This document shows, one piece after another, positions 52,340 through 64,000 of a DNA stretch of 64,000 nt. Position numbers and translations under genes: made by a program. How positions within the stretch are numbered: position 1 is the first letter of the stretch; each line of letters begins with the position of its first letter. Below the pieces are notes generated by a model. That model was not told the DNA's origin, did no database searches, and saw only the letters and a list, made by a program, of their open reading frames with translations. The stretch lies in contig CANLZL010000002.1 of NCBI GenBank assembly GCA_947495575.1, positions 434,001 through 498,000 of the forward strand, in the 5' to 3' direction. This DNA is from an uncultured Nioella sp. Its GTDB lineage: Bacteria; Pseudomonadota; Alphaproteobacteria; Rhodobacterales; Rhodobacteraceae.

Positions 52340-52792
52340 ATGAGTTCGGAAAACGATCTGATCAAACTCTATTCGCAACGCATTCTGGCTCTTGCAGCGG
52401 ATATTCCTTTGACAGACAGGTTGGACGCACCGATGGCCAGCGTACGCAAACGCGCGCCCCTTTGTGGATCAACCGTAACTGTTGATTTGGATGTCGAAAA
52501 TGGCGTGATTACGCGCTTTGGTCAGGACGTAAAAGCCTGCGCTTTGGGCCAAGCCTCGGCCGCGTTGATGGCCACACATATCATTGGGCGCACCCGAACA
52601 GAGGTTGAGGCCGGGCGTGACCAGTTGCGCGCTATGTTGAAAGAGGGTGGCTCGCCCCCCACTGCGCCGTTTTCCGGGTACGAAGTTCTGGAACCCGCGC
52701 GCGAATATAAGAACCGCCATGCCTCAATCATGTTGGCCTTTGAGGCCACGGCAGAAGCGATGGACGAAGCCGCGGCATCCGCCTGCGCGTAA
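52340..52792 (+). CDS. Iron-sulfur cluster assembly scaffold (IscU/NifU N-terminal type)
   Basis: A 150-residue IscU-like protein: NDLIKLYSQRILALAADIPL, the first cysteine in APLCGSTVTVDLDV and the second in DVKACALGQASAALM. The third ligand position (usually Cys in R-x-x-C) reads KNRHASIML, so a His or no ligand replaces it, as in other alphaproteobacterial members. Such proteins assemble [Fe-S] clusters or hold iron; a full scaffold role is uncertain with two cysteines. It stands alone next to hisI, not in an isc/suf operon. Confidence 0.88.
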   Translation: MSSENDLIKLYSQRILALAADIPLTDRLDAPMASVRKRAPLCGSTVTVDLDVENGVITRFGQDVKACALGQASAALMATHIIGRTRTEVEAGRDQLRAMLKEGGSPPTAPFSGYEVLEPAREYKNRHASIMLAFEATAEAMDEAAASACA

Positions 52793-52802
52793 ATTCATCC
52801 CC

Positions 52803-52843
52803 AAAAAGAAAAAACCGCCGCACTCCGGGGCAGGAGGCGGCGG
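52803..52843 (-). terminator. Terminator of the recG-downstream small gene (minus strand)
   Basis: On the minus strand CCGCCGC (from 52843) pairs with GCGGCGG (to 52815), then TTTTTTCTTTTT. A canonical terminator for the small membrane-protein gene. Confidence 0.85.
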
Positions 52844-53007
52844 AAGGTATGCGTGTCGGGGGATGACCGGAGCTTGGGTAAGGGTAGGCAAAAACCCGAT
52901 ACCCAACAGGCAGAGGCACAATCTATCCGGGCCAAAGGGGCAGAGGCCATTGGATGACTGAAGAAAGCTCCCGGACGGACGACCGCAGGCAGTAAACGAA
53001 GGTGGCC

Positions 53008-53139
53008 CTAAACCAGGCCGGGCAGATGCAGCAATCCAACGGTCATGACACCTAGCGCCAGCACACCCGCGAAATCATACAAAAGAGAGTCGCGTGAGGT
53101 CTCGAGAATACGGCGAACTTGGTTAATCATGGTTTCCAT
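53008..53139 (-). CDS. Small single-pass membrane protein
   Basis: A 43-residue peptide: N-terminal amphipathic METMINQVRRILETSRDSLL and one hydrophobic helix DFAGVLALGVMTVGLLHLPG. An ATG at 53130 (40 residues) has AGGAAATGG at better spacing and may be the true start; a much longer frame to 53226 is also open. It lies 115 bp after recG on the same strand, with its own terminator 165 bp downstream. I recall similar short proteins in Roseobacter genomes but know no function. Confidence 0.55.
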   Translation of the reverse strand: METMINQVRRILETSRDSLLYDFAGVLALGVMTVGLLHLPGLV

Positions 53140-53253
53140 TTCCTGAACTGTGAAGCCATCTGTTGACCTTTTGTTCTCATTTTGGACCGCCAATTGCAAG
53201 AACTTTTTGAGAACATTTGAGAACAAAGTTAGACCAAGTGGTTAATTTTTGGG

Positions 53254-58382
<5,129 letters not shown>

Positions 58383-58432
58383 CTGATTCTCTCCGATTTT
58401 CCCAAATTCGCCCCCAAATTCGGACTTATTAG

Positions 58433-58447
58433 TTAATTTCAAGTTAT
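58433..58447. promoter_or_regulatory. Near-consensus CtrA box upstream of ctrA
   Basis: TTAA-N7-TTAT (58433-58447) differs by one base from the TTAA-N7-TTAA consensus. It lies 51-65 bp upstream of the ctrA ATG, suggesting autoregulation. A GANTC methylation site (GATTC, 58384-58388) lies between it and the ATG. Confidence 0.5.
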
Positions 58448-58499
58448 CCTTTTAGACAGTCTGGCGGATAATTTTCATCAATCAACCTAAAAATTCAGG

Positions 58500-58775
58500 T
58501 CAGCCTCGGAATCGTTGAATGGCTGTTGCTTTCAGCGCTTTTTCGCCATGCACGCGAATGGCGGTTGTCCAGGCGTCCAGCTCTTCATCAGATAAGGCGT
58601 AGATTTCGCAGGCTTCTTTGCGATCCATCAGGCCGTAAATCACTGCGTTCACAACTGCCGCCTTTCGGCTAGCCACCCATCTGCGGGTTGTCGGGGACGG
58701 AAGATCGGCACGAGTCAATTCGCGCCCGTCAGGTAATGTCACGGAATAGGGTCCCTTAATACGACGGATATACAT
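58500..58775 (-). CDS. sciP: CtrA inhibitor SciP (DUF1153)
   Basis: A 91-residue helix-turn-helix protein of the SciP family, which binds CtrA and blocks its activation of target promoters in Caulobacter. Conserved: IKGPYSVTLPDGRELTRADL, PSPTTRRWVASRKAAVVNAV, and GLMDRKEACEIYALSDEELD. The ATG at 58775 has GAGGAG directly upstream. It is on the same strand as ctrA and ends 117 bp before it, so both partners of the regulatory pair may be co-expressed. Confidence 0.9.
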   Translation of the reverse strand: MYIRRIKGPYSVTLPDGRELTRADLPSPTTRRWVASRKAAVVNAVIYGLMDRKEACEIYALSDEELDAWTTAIRVHGEKALKATAIQRFRG

Positions 58776-58845
58776 ATCACTCCTCAAACCTCGCGATCCG
58801 CGCTCAGAGTCGATGAAAGTGATTAACGCTTAGTAACCACATGCC

Positions 58846-58873
58846 TTGTGAATAGATTGCATTTTCCTATATT
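58846..58873 (+). promoter_or_regulatory. Candidate promoter of mnmA
   Basis: TTGTGA (58846-58851), 16-bp spacer, TATATT (58868-58873), 30 bp before the mnmA ATG. It fits a sigma70-type promoter. Confidence 0.5.
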
Positions 58874-58903
58874 GCGCAGCGAGCTCCCCTCAGGACCGCG
58901 CCC

Positions 58904-60043
58904 ATGCCCCTTGACCCACATCCACTGAATTCCCTTGGCTTTGCTAAAGCCCCCGCCGACACACGTGTAGTCGTCGCCATGTCGGGCGGTGTCGACAGTT
59001 CGGTCGTGGCCGCGCAACTGGCCGAAGAGGGCTATGACGTTGTCGGCGTTACGCTACAGCTTTACGATCACGGCGCTGCACTGGCCAAGAAAGGCGCCTG
59101 TTGCGCAGGACGCGATATTCACGATGCGCGCCGCGTGGCCGAGGAAATGGGATTTCCTCATTACGTACTCGACTATGAGAATATCTTCAAAGACGCGGTG
59201 ATTGATGAATTTGCTGACAGTTATCTGTCAGGCGCGACGCCCGTGCCCTGCATCCGTTGCAATGAGCGCGTCAAATTCAAGGATCTCTTGGGAACAGCTA
59301 AGGACCTTGATGCAGATTGTATGGCAACCGGTCATTATATCCAGCGCATGATGGGTCCGGAGAAAGCGGAGCTGCATTCAGCCGCCGATGCCACTCGCGA
59401 TCAAAGCTATTTCCTGTTTTCCACCACGCAAGAGCAGCTGGATTTCCTGCGCTTTCCGCTTGGCCATTTGCATTCCAAGGCCGAGACCCGCGCCCTGGCC
59501 GTCAAGTATGGCCTGTCAGTTGCCGACAAGCCGGACAGCCAGGATATCTGCTTTGTTCCCGATGGAAACTACGCCTCGGTGATTGAGAAACTTCGCCCTG
59601 GCGCCGCCGATCCGGGCAACATCGTTGATATGGATGGAAATGTTTTGGGCACTCATCGCGGGGTGATCCACTACACCATCGGCCAGCGCCGCGGCCTTGG
59701 CATTGGCGGATTGGCTGACCCACTCTACGTGGTAAAGCTTGACCCGGACGCCCGCCATGTGGTTGTCGGCCCGAAAGAGGCGCTATCAACACGGATCGTT
59801 CCCGTGCGGGAGATCAACTGGCTGGGCGATGAGCCGTTCACCTCTCGCAAAGAATGGCCCCTCTCGGTCAAAATTCGTTCGACCCGCCCGCCCCGCGACG
59901 CGGTGATCCGGCCCATTTCCGAAACGGAAGCCGAAGTGGAGCTGTTTGTGGCCGAAGAGGGCGTCAGCCCAGGTCAGGCCTGCGTTTTTTATGATCCGGA
60001 AGGCACTCGCATTTATGGGGGCGGCTGGATTTGGCGGGGATAG
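58904..60043 (+). CDS. mnmA: tRNA-specific 2-thiouridylase MnmA
   Basis: A 379-residue MnmA, making 2-thiouridine at position 34 of tRNA-Lys, -Glu and -Gln. The PP-loop [18 protein letters not shown] is at residues 22-39 (SGGVDSS 27-33). Catalytic cysteines are Cys119 in [15 protein letters not shown] and Cys216 in [11 protein letters not shown]. The ATG at 58904 opens a short N-terminal extension. It is divergent from sciP and stands alone. With trmFO and gluQ it is the third tRNA-modification gene of the window. Confidence 0.97.
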   Translation: MPLDPHPLNSLGFAKAPADTRVVVAMSGGVDSSVVAAQLAEEGYDVVGVTLQLYDHGAALAKKGACCAGRDIHDARRVAEEMGFPHYVLDYENIFKDAVIDEFADSYLSGATPVPCIRCNERVKFKDLLGTAKDLDADCMATGHYIQRMMGPEKAELHSAADATRDQSYFLFSTTQEQLDFLRFPLGHLHSKAETRALAVKYGLSVADKPDSQDICFVPDGNYASVIEKLRPGAADPGNIVDMDGNVLGTHRGVIHYTIGQRRGLGIGGLADPLYVVKLDPDARHVVVGPKEALSTRIVPVREINWLGDEPFTSRKEWPLSVKIRSTRPPRDAVIRPISETEAEVELFVAEEGVSPGQACVFYDPEGTRIYGGGWIWRG

Positions 60044-60143
60044 GCATTTCCCCAGATATTCATCATTTGGACGATCCCGCCCTCTTTGCCAATCTGCCCA
60101 GCAGATCATTTGAGATTTCCGCGACGCAGCAAGGGCATTTGAA

Positions 60144-60833
60144 ATGCTTGAGTTAATGGATGGCGCTGTTCTGTTTGCCGCAATGGCGGTCGTATTGACC
60201 TGGCTGGTTGTCGGCAGGCGCGCCTCTTGGCCAAAACTTGTCTACATACCCATCGCTATTGTGTCGGCCTTTGTGCTGCCACCTGTCTTTTTGTGGCTGC
60301 AAGGGATTTGGCGCTCAATCGGAGTCTTGCCTGAGATCAACGGCACGCAAGCTTTTATCGCCATTTGGTCCGGGGCTTTGACACTTTTGGTGTTCGAGCG
60401 CAAAGGCCAACCGCGTCGGGTTCCTTTTTGGATGGGCATCGGCGTAGGGATCTTGGTTGCCATTGTGGTTCCACCGCTTTTGGATCTTTCGACAGGCCGG
60501 TACCAGCCGGCCTCACTAAGGGCGGACCAAAATGCCTGCTTATCAGCCATTGCGCGTGACGGAACGGCCATTCAGGTGTCCAATAGCTGCGAGGATGCGG
60601 TCTCGGTCGGGCTGTGCCTGCCTTCTGAACGCAACCCGACCCCCTGCCGTCAGTTCGAAATTTTGCCACCGAATCATACAGGCATTTTTGAGACCGAAGG
60701 CACGGCTCTGGCGTCTGTGCCCGCCAATCCAAATGGCTTCACATTGGTTGCTTGTCGCCCACAACATCGCCCGTCACGTGACCTGAGAACAACTGGGCGC
60801 GGCTACACGGGTGTTTGTTTACCAGCCGAATAA
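60144..60833 (+). CDS. Membrane protein with Cys-rich periplasmic domain, unknown function
   Basis: A 229-residue protein. Four hydrophobic segments lie in residues 8-115 (VLFAAMAVVLTWLVVG, YIPIAIVSAFVLPPVFLWL, FIAIWSGALTLLVF, MGIGVGILVAIVVPPLL). A soluble C-terminal domain of about 100 residues carries six Cys (NACLSAI, SNSCEDA, GLCLPS, TPCRQF, VACRPQ, GVCLPAE) that could form three disulfides, so it should face the periplasm. No family recognised. It is followed by the 629-bp gap. Confidence 0.75.
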   Translation: MLELMDGAVLFAAMAVVLTWLVVGRRASWPKLVYIPIAIVSAFVLPPVFLWLQGIWRSIGVLPEINGTQAFIAIWSGALTLLVFERKGQPRRVPFWMGIGVGILVAIVVPPLLDLSTGRYQPASLRADQNACLSAIARDGTAIQVSNSCEDAVSVGLCLPSERNPTPCRQFEILPPNHTGIFETEGTALASVPANPNGFTLVACRPQHRPSRDLRTTGRGYTGVCLPAE

Positions 60834-61462
60834 GCAGCTCTGTGTTGATTTTCTTGCGGAGTTTTTGTAGACGGACACACTTTCTTTCAGGAAACCGGAA
60901 GAGCCAGGAGGATCTCGGAAGACGTATAGAAAAAAGGGCTAAACGCGCCCTGCCCCCACGCGACATGCACCTGACAGCGAAACTTTCATAAGTGGCATTA
61001 TCGGCCAAATAATTTGCAGAGAGCACTTCTGACGCGCTGTGGGGCCTCACAGGGACGCCTTGCCTCTAAACCCTATTAAATGAACAATAAAACAGTGTTC
61101 GGCGGCGCACCGGAGTTGGTACGGCCACCAAAATATCGAAAATAAAGTGGGACATTGGCGTCCCACTTACGTTCTTAGCGTCCCACTTAGCGATTATCTT
61201 AATAAAAACAAATGGAAGCAGGTTTTGAGCAGGTCAATTTCGGCAAATTAAGTGGGACGCAGTTTTGACAGGTTCGGCCCTACCTGCCATTCGTGCCTGT
61301 CCGGTCGAACGGCCGCTGCATAGCCGCAATGCCGAATTCATCTAGGGTGCAGCAAAAGCCCGCAAAGAGCCCAAATTACCAAATGCTGCATCTTGCACCA
61401 ATGTCCGTTGGTGAGGGCCTTACGACGAGATTGAAAAGTGTTTATCGTGTTAAGCCACCCGA
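60834..61462. other. 629-bp non-coding gap with inverted CGTCCCACTTA repeats
   Basis: No gene is supported here. The left part (60834-61130) has only short chance frames and one small hairpin (CTGTG/CACAG near 61037-61052). The middle holds four copies of a CGTCCCACTTA motif in both orientations (61145-61259). The right part (61270-61462) has no structure I can name. The stretch is much longer than other gaps in this compact window, so it may be a decayed mobile element or gene. Confidence 0.6.
61145..61259. repeat. Four copies of CGTCCCACTTA in opposite orientations
   Basis: AAGTGGGAC (61145-61153) pairs with GTCCCACTT (61160-61168) across 6 nt. CGTCCCACTTA also occurs at 61179-61189, and TAAGTGGGACG at 61249-61259, after which GCAGTTTTGACA follows. 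Multiple short terminal repeats and a CA end recall IS21-family insertion sequence ends, but no transposase is present, so this may be an end remnant. Confidence 0.55.
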
Positions 61463-62233
61463 TTAGAGTTCCGCTTTGGCAATGTGACCCAAACTTGTCT
61501 GAATGTCAGATGAGGCGCTCTTGAGAACCTTAAGATGCAGCTTGAGGTCATCAAGCAAATCGGCTTCTCCAACATTCCAAAGACTGAGCGCCGCAATCGT
61601 CGTGCCTTCGACATTCATGATGGGCACTGCCAAACCGCAAGTCTGGCGCAACTCTTCGCGGGCACAAGCGGCATATCCGAGTTGCCGGACTTTGTTGAGC
61701 TCGTCCATCAATGCTTGGGCATCGGTAATCGTGAATTCTGTACATTGCTCAAACTCGTAGCGGGCTAAGAGGGCGGTAAGCTCCGCGTCATCCATATCCG
61801 CCAGAAACAGTTTACCTGCGGCACTGGCGTGTAGGGGCGAGTGTTGCCCAATTCGTGGTGCAAGGCGAAACGGTGCGCCGGTTTCGACCGTGTGGACGAA
61901 CAAAACTGCGTCTTCATCAAGTATCGAAAGTGCTGTGCGCATTCCGGTGTTGCGACAGAGCGACTTCATATGCGGTGACGCCAAGGTCACAAAGTTGCTT
62001 TGTTGTTGCGTTTGAACTCCCCAACGCATCAGCCTTGACCCGGGGCTGTAGCATTGCAGGTCGGGGTTGTAGCCCAACGCATTTGCGTCCCTCAGCAAGA
62101 CCAGCAAACGGTGAGCCGAACTTTTGGGCAGTCCACTCATATCTGCAATCTCTCCTAGATTGAGAGGGATCGGAGAAGCAGCCACGAGATCAAGCAATCC
62201 CATGGCTTTGGTTAAAATGGAACTAGGGGGCAT
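61463..62233 (-). CDS. IclR-family transcriptional regulator
   Basis: A 256-residue IclR protein: winged helix (ILTKAMGLLDLVAASPIPLN, then LPKSSAHRLLVLLRDANALG) and an effector domain with FRLAPRIGQHSPLHASAAGK and AREELRQTCGLAVPIMNVEG, with C-terminal TIAALSLWN. IclR proteins bind carboxylic or amine-derived effectors and usually control a neighbouring catabolic operon. It is divergent from the truncated mttB-like gene and the DAO oxidoreductase, so methylated-amine or betaine breakdown is the likely pathway. The ATG at 62233 is preferred over a longer frame to 62305. Confidence 0.92.
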   Translation of the reverse strand: MPPSSILTKAMGLLDLVAASPIPLNLGEIADMSGLPKSSAHRLLVLLRDANALGYNPDLQCYSPGSRLMRWGVQTQQQSNFVTLASPHMKSLCRNTGMRTALSILDEDAVLFVHTVETGAPFRLAPRIGQHSPLHASAAGKLFLADMDDAELTALLARYEFEQCTEFTITDAQALMDELNKVRQLGYAACAREELRQTCGLAVPIMNVEGTTIAALSLWNVGEADLLDDLKLHLKVLKSASSDIQTSLGHIAKAEL

Positions 62234-62324
62234 AACATGGGTCCAAATTAGGATTGACAAAAGCAGGTGAGACGTTTCAACTGTCTCATGATAGGTAAAA
62301 CACATCCCATATTACGAGACAAGC

Positions 62325-62720
62325 ATGCATGAGGCTCCACCCCGCCGGTCGGGTGGCCGTCGGCAACGTATGAATGCAAGAAACGAGCGACGTGAAGATA
62401 CGTCGATGCTAAGCGGCACGCCAATCGCAAGTCCCTATACGCCTTTGTCCGCCGCTCAATTGAGCGAAGTCCACAATGCGGCATTGCGGGTCCTTGAGAC
62501 GATGGGCAGAGCCAGGGCAACACCACGTGTTCTTGAGGCGGCCCTTGATCACGGGTGTTGGCAGGATGACGCAGGTCGCCTTCGGTTTCCGCCTGGTGTT
62601 GTGGAGGCCTACCTGAAAAAAGCTGCGAAATCTTTTTGTCTGTCTTCACCGATGCGTCCGAAAATCGACGCTGAGACAGACCAAAAGATCCGCAAGCAGA
62701 ACAAAAACTTAGCACCGTGA
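62325..62720 (+). pseudogene. Trimethylamine methyltransferase (MttB)-like protein, N-terminal fragment
   Basis: A 131-residue frame that matches only the N-terminus of MttB-family proteins (normally about 500 residues): basic start RRSGGRRQRMNARNERRED, then YTPLSAAQLSEVHNAALRVL, VLEAALDHGC and LRFPPGVVEAYLKKAAKSFC. After SSPMRPKID the sequence becomes unrelated (AETDQKIRKQNKNLAP) and stops. The TIM-barrel catalytic part and cobamide methyl-transfer residues are missing. The coding remnant ends 12 bp before the next gene, which suggests an internal deletion that joined the two. Whether the peptide is made or functional is unknown. Confidence 0.75.
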
Positions 62721-62731
62721 GAGGGGAACAC

Positions 62732-63949
62732 ATGACCCAGAAAGTTCGAGTCGCAGTGATCGGTGGCGGGATCGTCGGTTGTTCGGTTCTATATGGCCTG
62801 GCCAAACGCGGCTGGACTGATGCGGTTCTGCTTGAGCGGCGACAATTGACGTCTGGTTCCACTTGGCATGCCGCTGGCAATACAACTTACTTTGGGCCCT
62901 ATGCCGAAATGACCCGGCTCTTTACGAGCTCGATTGAGACCTATTTGGAGGCCGAAGCAGCAACCAGTCAATCCGTCGGTTTCCATCAAACCGGTAGCTT
63001 GCGCCTTGCGACGAGCGAAGCTGAGTTGGCGGCCTACGGCGCCCTAAAGCCGCTCTACCAAGATCTTCAAATTCCTTATCGCGTCATTGGTCCAGACGAA
63101 GTGAAGGCGATCTATCCATTGCTTTCGACCGACGGCGTTTTCGGAGCTGCACACACGCCCACTGATGGTCACGTAGATGCATCTGGGGCCACCCATGCAA
63201 TGGCCAAAGCGGCCCGGCAATTGGGAGCAGAAATAAAGACAAAAACACCAGTGACCGCGATTGAGAAAACACCATCGGGATGGCAGTTAACCGCTGGACC
63301 AGACTCCCTGCTCGCTGATCACGTTGTGCTGGCTGCCAGCTTTTGGACCCGCGAACTTGCCGCGCAAATTGGCCTGAACCTACCGCTATATGCGCTGCAA
63401 CATCATGAGCTCATTACGGGGCCTGTTCCAGAGCTTGCAGACCTGAACATTGAGCTTCCAACCCTGCGCGATCCGGCAGCCGCCGCCAACATCAGGCAGG
63501 AACGAGACGGTTTCCTGTGCGGTGTCTACGAGCAAGGCCCGAAGTTTTGGGCGACGGATGGAATTCCACTTGATTTCAAAGAGGAACTTTTGCCACCAGA
63601 GCTTGACCGACTAATTCCTGAACTTGAGCGTGTGATCGACCGTATTCCTGTCTTTGAAAACGCGGGTATCAAAACGGTCAACAACGGCCCAATCTGCTAC
63701 ACTCCAGACGGATTGCCTCTTCTTGGGCCAGTGGAAAGCTTCAATGGACTTTGGCTCGCGAGCGGGTTCACAGTGGGCATCGGAACGGGAGGTGGAGCGG
63801 GCCAATTTCTCGCAAACTGGATGGTCAAAGGTCACCCCAGCTACGACCTTCCGGAAGTTTACCCCTCACGGTTTTCAAACGCTCTCGGCAAAGAGGAGGT
63901 CCTAGTGCGAATCAAGGAATCCTACGAGCGCGGATACGAGTTGGCTTAG
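62732..63949 (+). CDS. DAO-family FAD-dependent oxidoreductase (DMGDH/sarcosine-dehydrogenase-like), without GcvT domain
   Basis: A 405-residue FAD enzyme. The Rossmann motif VAVIGGGIVGCSVLYGLAKR is at residues 7-26, the flavin-attachment-type segment SGSTWHAAGNT follows, and ICYTPDGLPLLGPVESFNGL and GFTVGIGTGGGAGQFLANWM close the FAD site. This matches the N-terminal half of dimethylglycine/sarcosine dehydrogenases, which oxidise N-methyl groups to formaldehyde or methylene-THF. The usual C-terminal GcvT/folate half is absent: the protein stops at ESYERGYELA. The ATG at 62732 has AGAGGGGAA upstream. A folate-binding partner could lie beyond the window. Confidence 0.9.
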   Translation: MTQKVRVAVIGGGIVGCSVLYGLAKRGWTDAVLLERRQLTSGSTWHAAGNTTYFGPYAEMTRLFTSSIETYLEAEAATSQSVGFHQTGSLRLATSEAELAAYGALKPLYQDLQIPYRVIGPDEVKAIYPLLSTDGVFGAAHTPTDGHVDASGATHAMAKAARQLGAEIKTKTPVTAIEKTPSGWQLTAGPDSLLADHVVLAASFWTRELAAQIGLNLPLYALQHHELITGPVPELADLNIELPTLRDPAAAANIRQERDGFLCGVYEQGPKFWATDGIPLDFKEELLPPELDRLIPELERVIDRIPVFENAGIKTVNNGPICYTPDGLPLLGPVESFNGLWLASGFTVGIGTGGGAGQFLANWMVKGHPSYDLPEVYPSRFSNALGKEEVLVRIKESYERGYELA

Positions 63950-64000
63950 CCCAAAATCGCAAAGCCGACATTGGCACACTCGCGGAGAAAGCTCACTTTG

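Overview
The window looks like chromosomal DNA of an alphaproteobacterium of the order Rhodobacterales, most likely the marine Roseobacter group. The evidence is: ctrA next to a SciP (DUF1153) gene; the order yceD-rpmF-plsX-fabH-ihfA-merR followed by tRNA-Pro; a CysG-DUF2849-CysI-CysH-DUF934-FNR sulfite operon; Usg, XdhC and OlsB proteins; and folate-dependent TrmFO. Coding density is high, many neighbouring genes overlap by 4 nt (ATGA or GTGA), and no rRNA, CRISPR array, prophage or complete insertion sequence was seen. Genus or species cannot be named from the sequence alone.

Layout. 1-8.7 kb: end of citrate synthase (gltA), a nucleoside hydrolase, SelO pseudokinase-fold AMPylase, a CPA1 Na+/H+ antiporter overlapping an unrecognised gene, a Mur/Fur-type regulator, a MarR regulator overlapping a gene for a thioredoxin-fold protein that resembles animal iodothyronine deiodinases, and two tandem EamA transporters. 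8.7-16 kb: enolase, small VOC, MEKHLA and cupin genes, anmK, tyrS, olsB, msrB and bamE. 15.8-21.3 kb: the L32/phospholipid/fatty-acid cluster (yceD-rpmF-plsX-fabH), ihfA, a MerR regulator, tRNA-Pro(GGG) and a long-form dCTP deaminase. 21.3-24.8 kb: a methyltransferase translationally coupled to a DUF3445 heme N-demethylase-like gene, and a hydrolase-OsmC fusion. 24.8-30.9 kb: an AsnC-type regulator divergent from the assimilatory sulfite operon.

31-39 kb: an oxidoreductase/HxlR divergent pair, infC with an AUA start codon, a membrane-anchored acidic repeat protein, a tungstate transporter (tupBCA), and a molybdopterin-binding protein coupled to XdhC. 39-44 kb: yqaA-dsbB and an Lrp regulator divergent from an arginase-CtlX-ornithine cyclodeaminase operon that would funnel arginine and citrulline through ornithine to proline; then usg and a frameshifted EthD-family gene. 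45-58.8 kb: gyrA, two small DoxX-like membrane proteins, trmFO, gluQ, hisI, an Fe-S scaffold protein, recG-ligA, ctrA and sciP. 58.9-64 kb: mnmA, a membrane protein, a 629-bp gap holding inverted copies of a CGTCCCACTTA motif (possible IS21-type end), and an IclR regulator divergent from a truncated trimethylamine-methyltransferase-like gene and a DAO-family oxidoreductase.

Most of the window is housekeeping. The parts that look least explained are the deiodinase-like protein, the N-demethylase/methyltransferase pair, the acidic repeat protein, the yceD leader hairpin, and the remodelled one-carbon amine locus at the right end. I did not find a clear new defence or mobile system.
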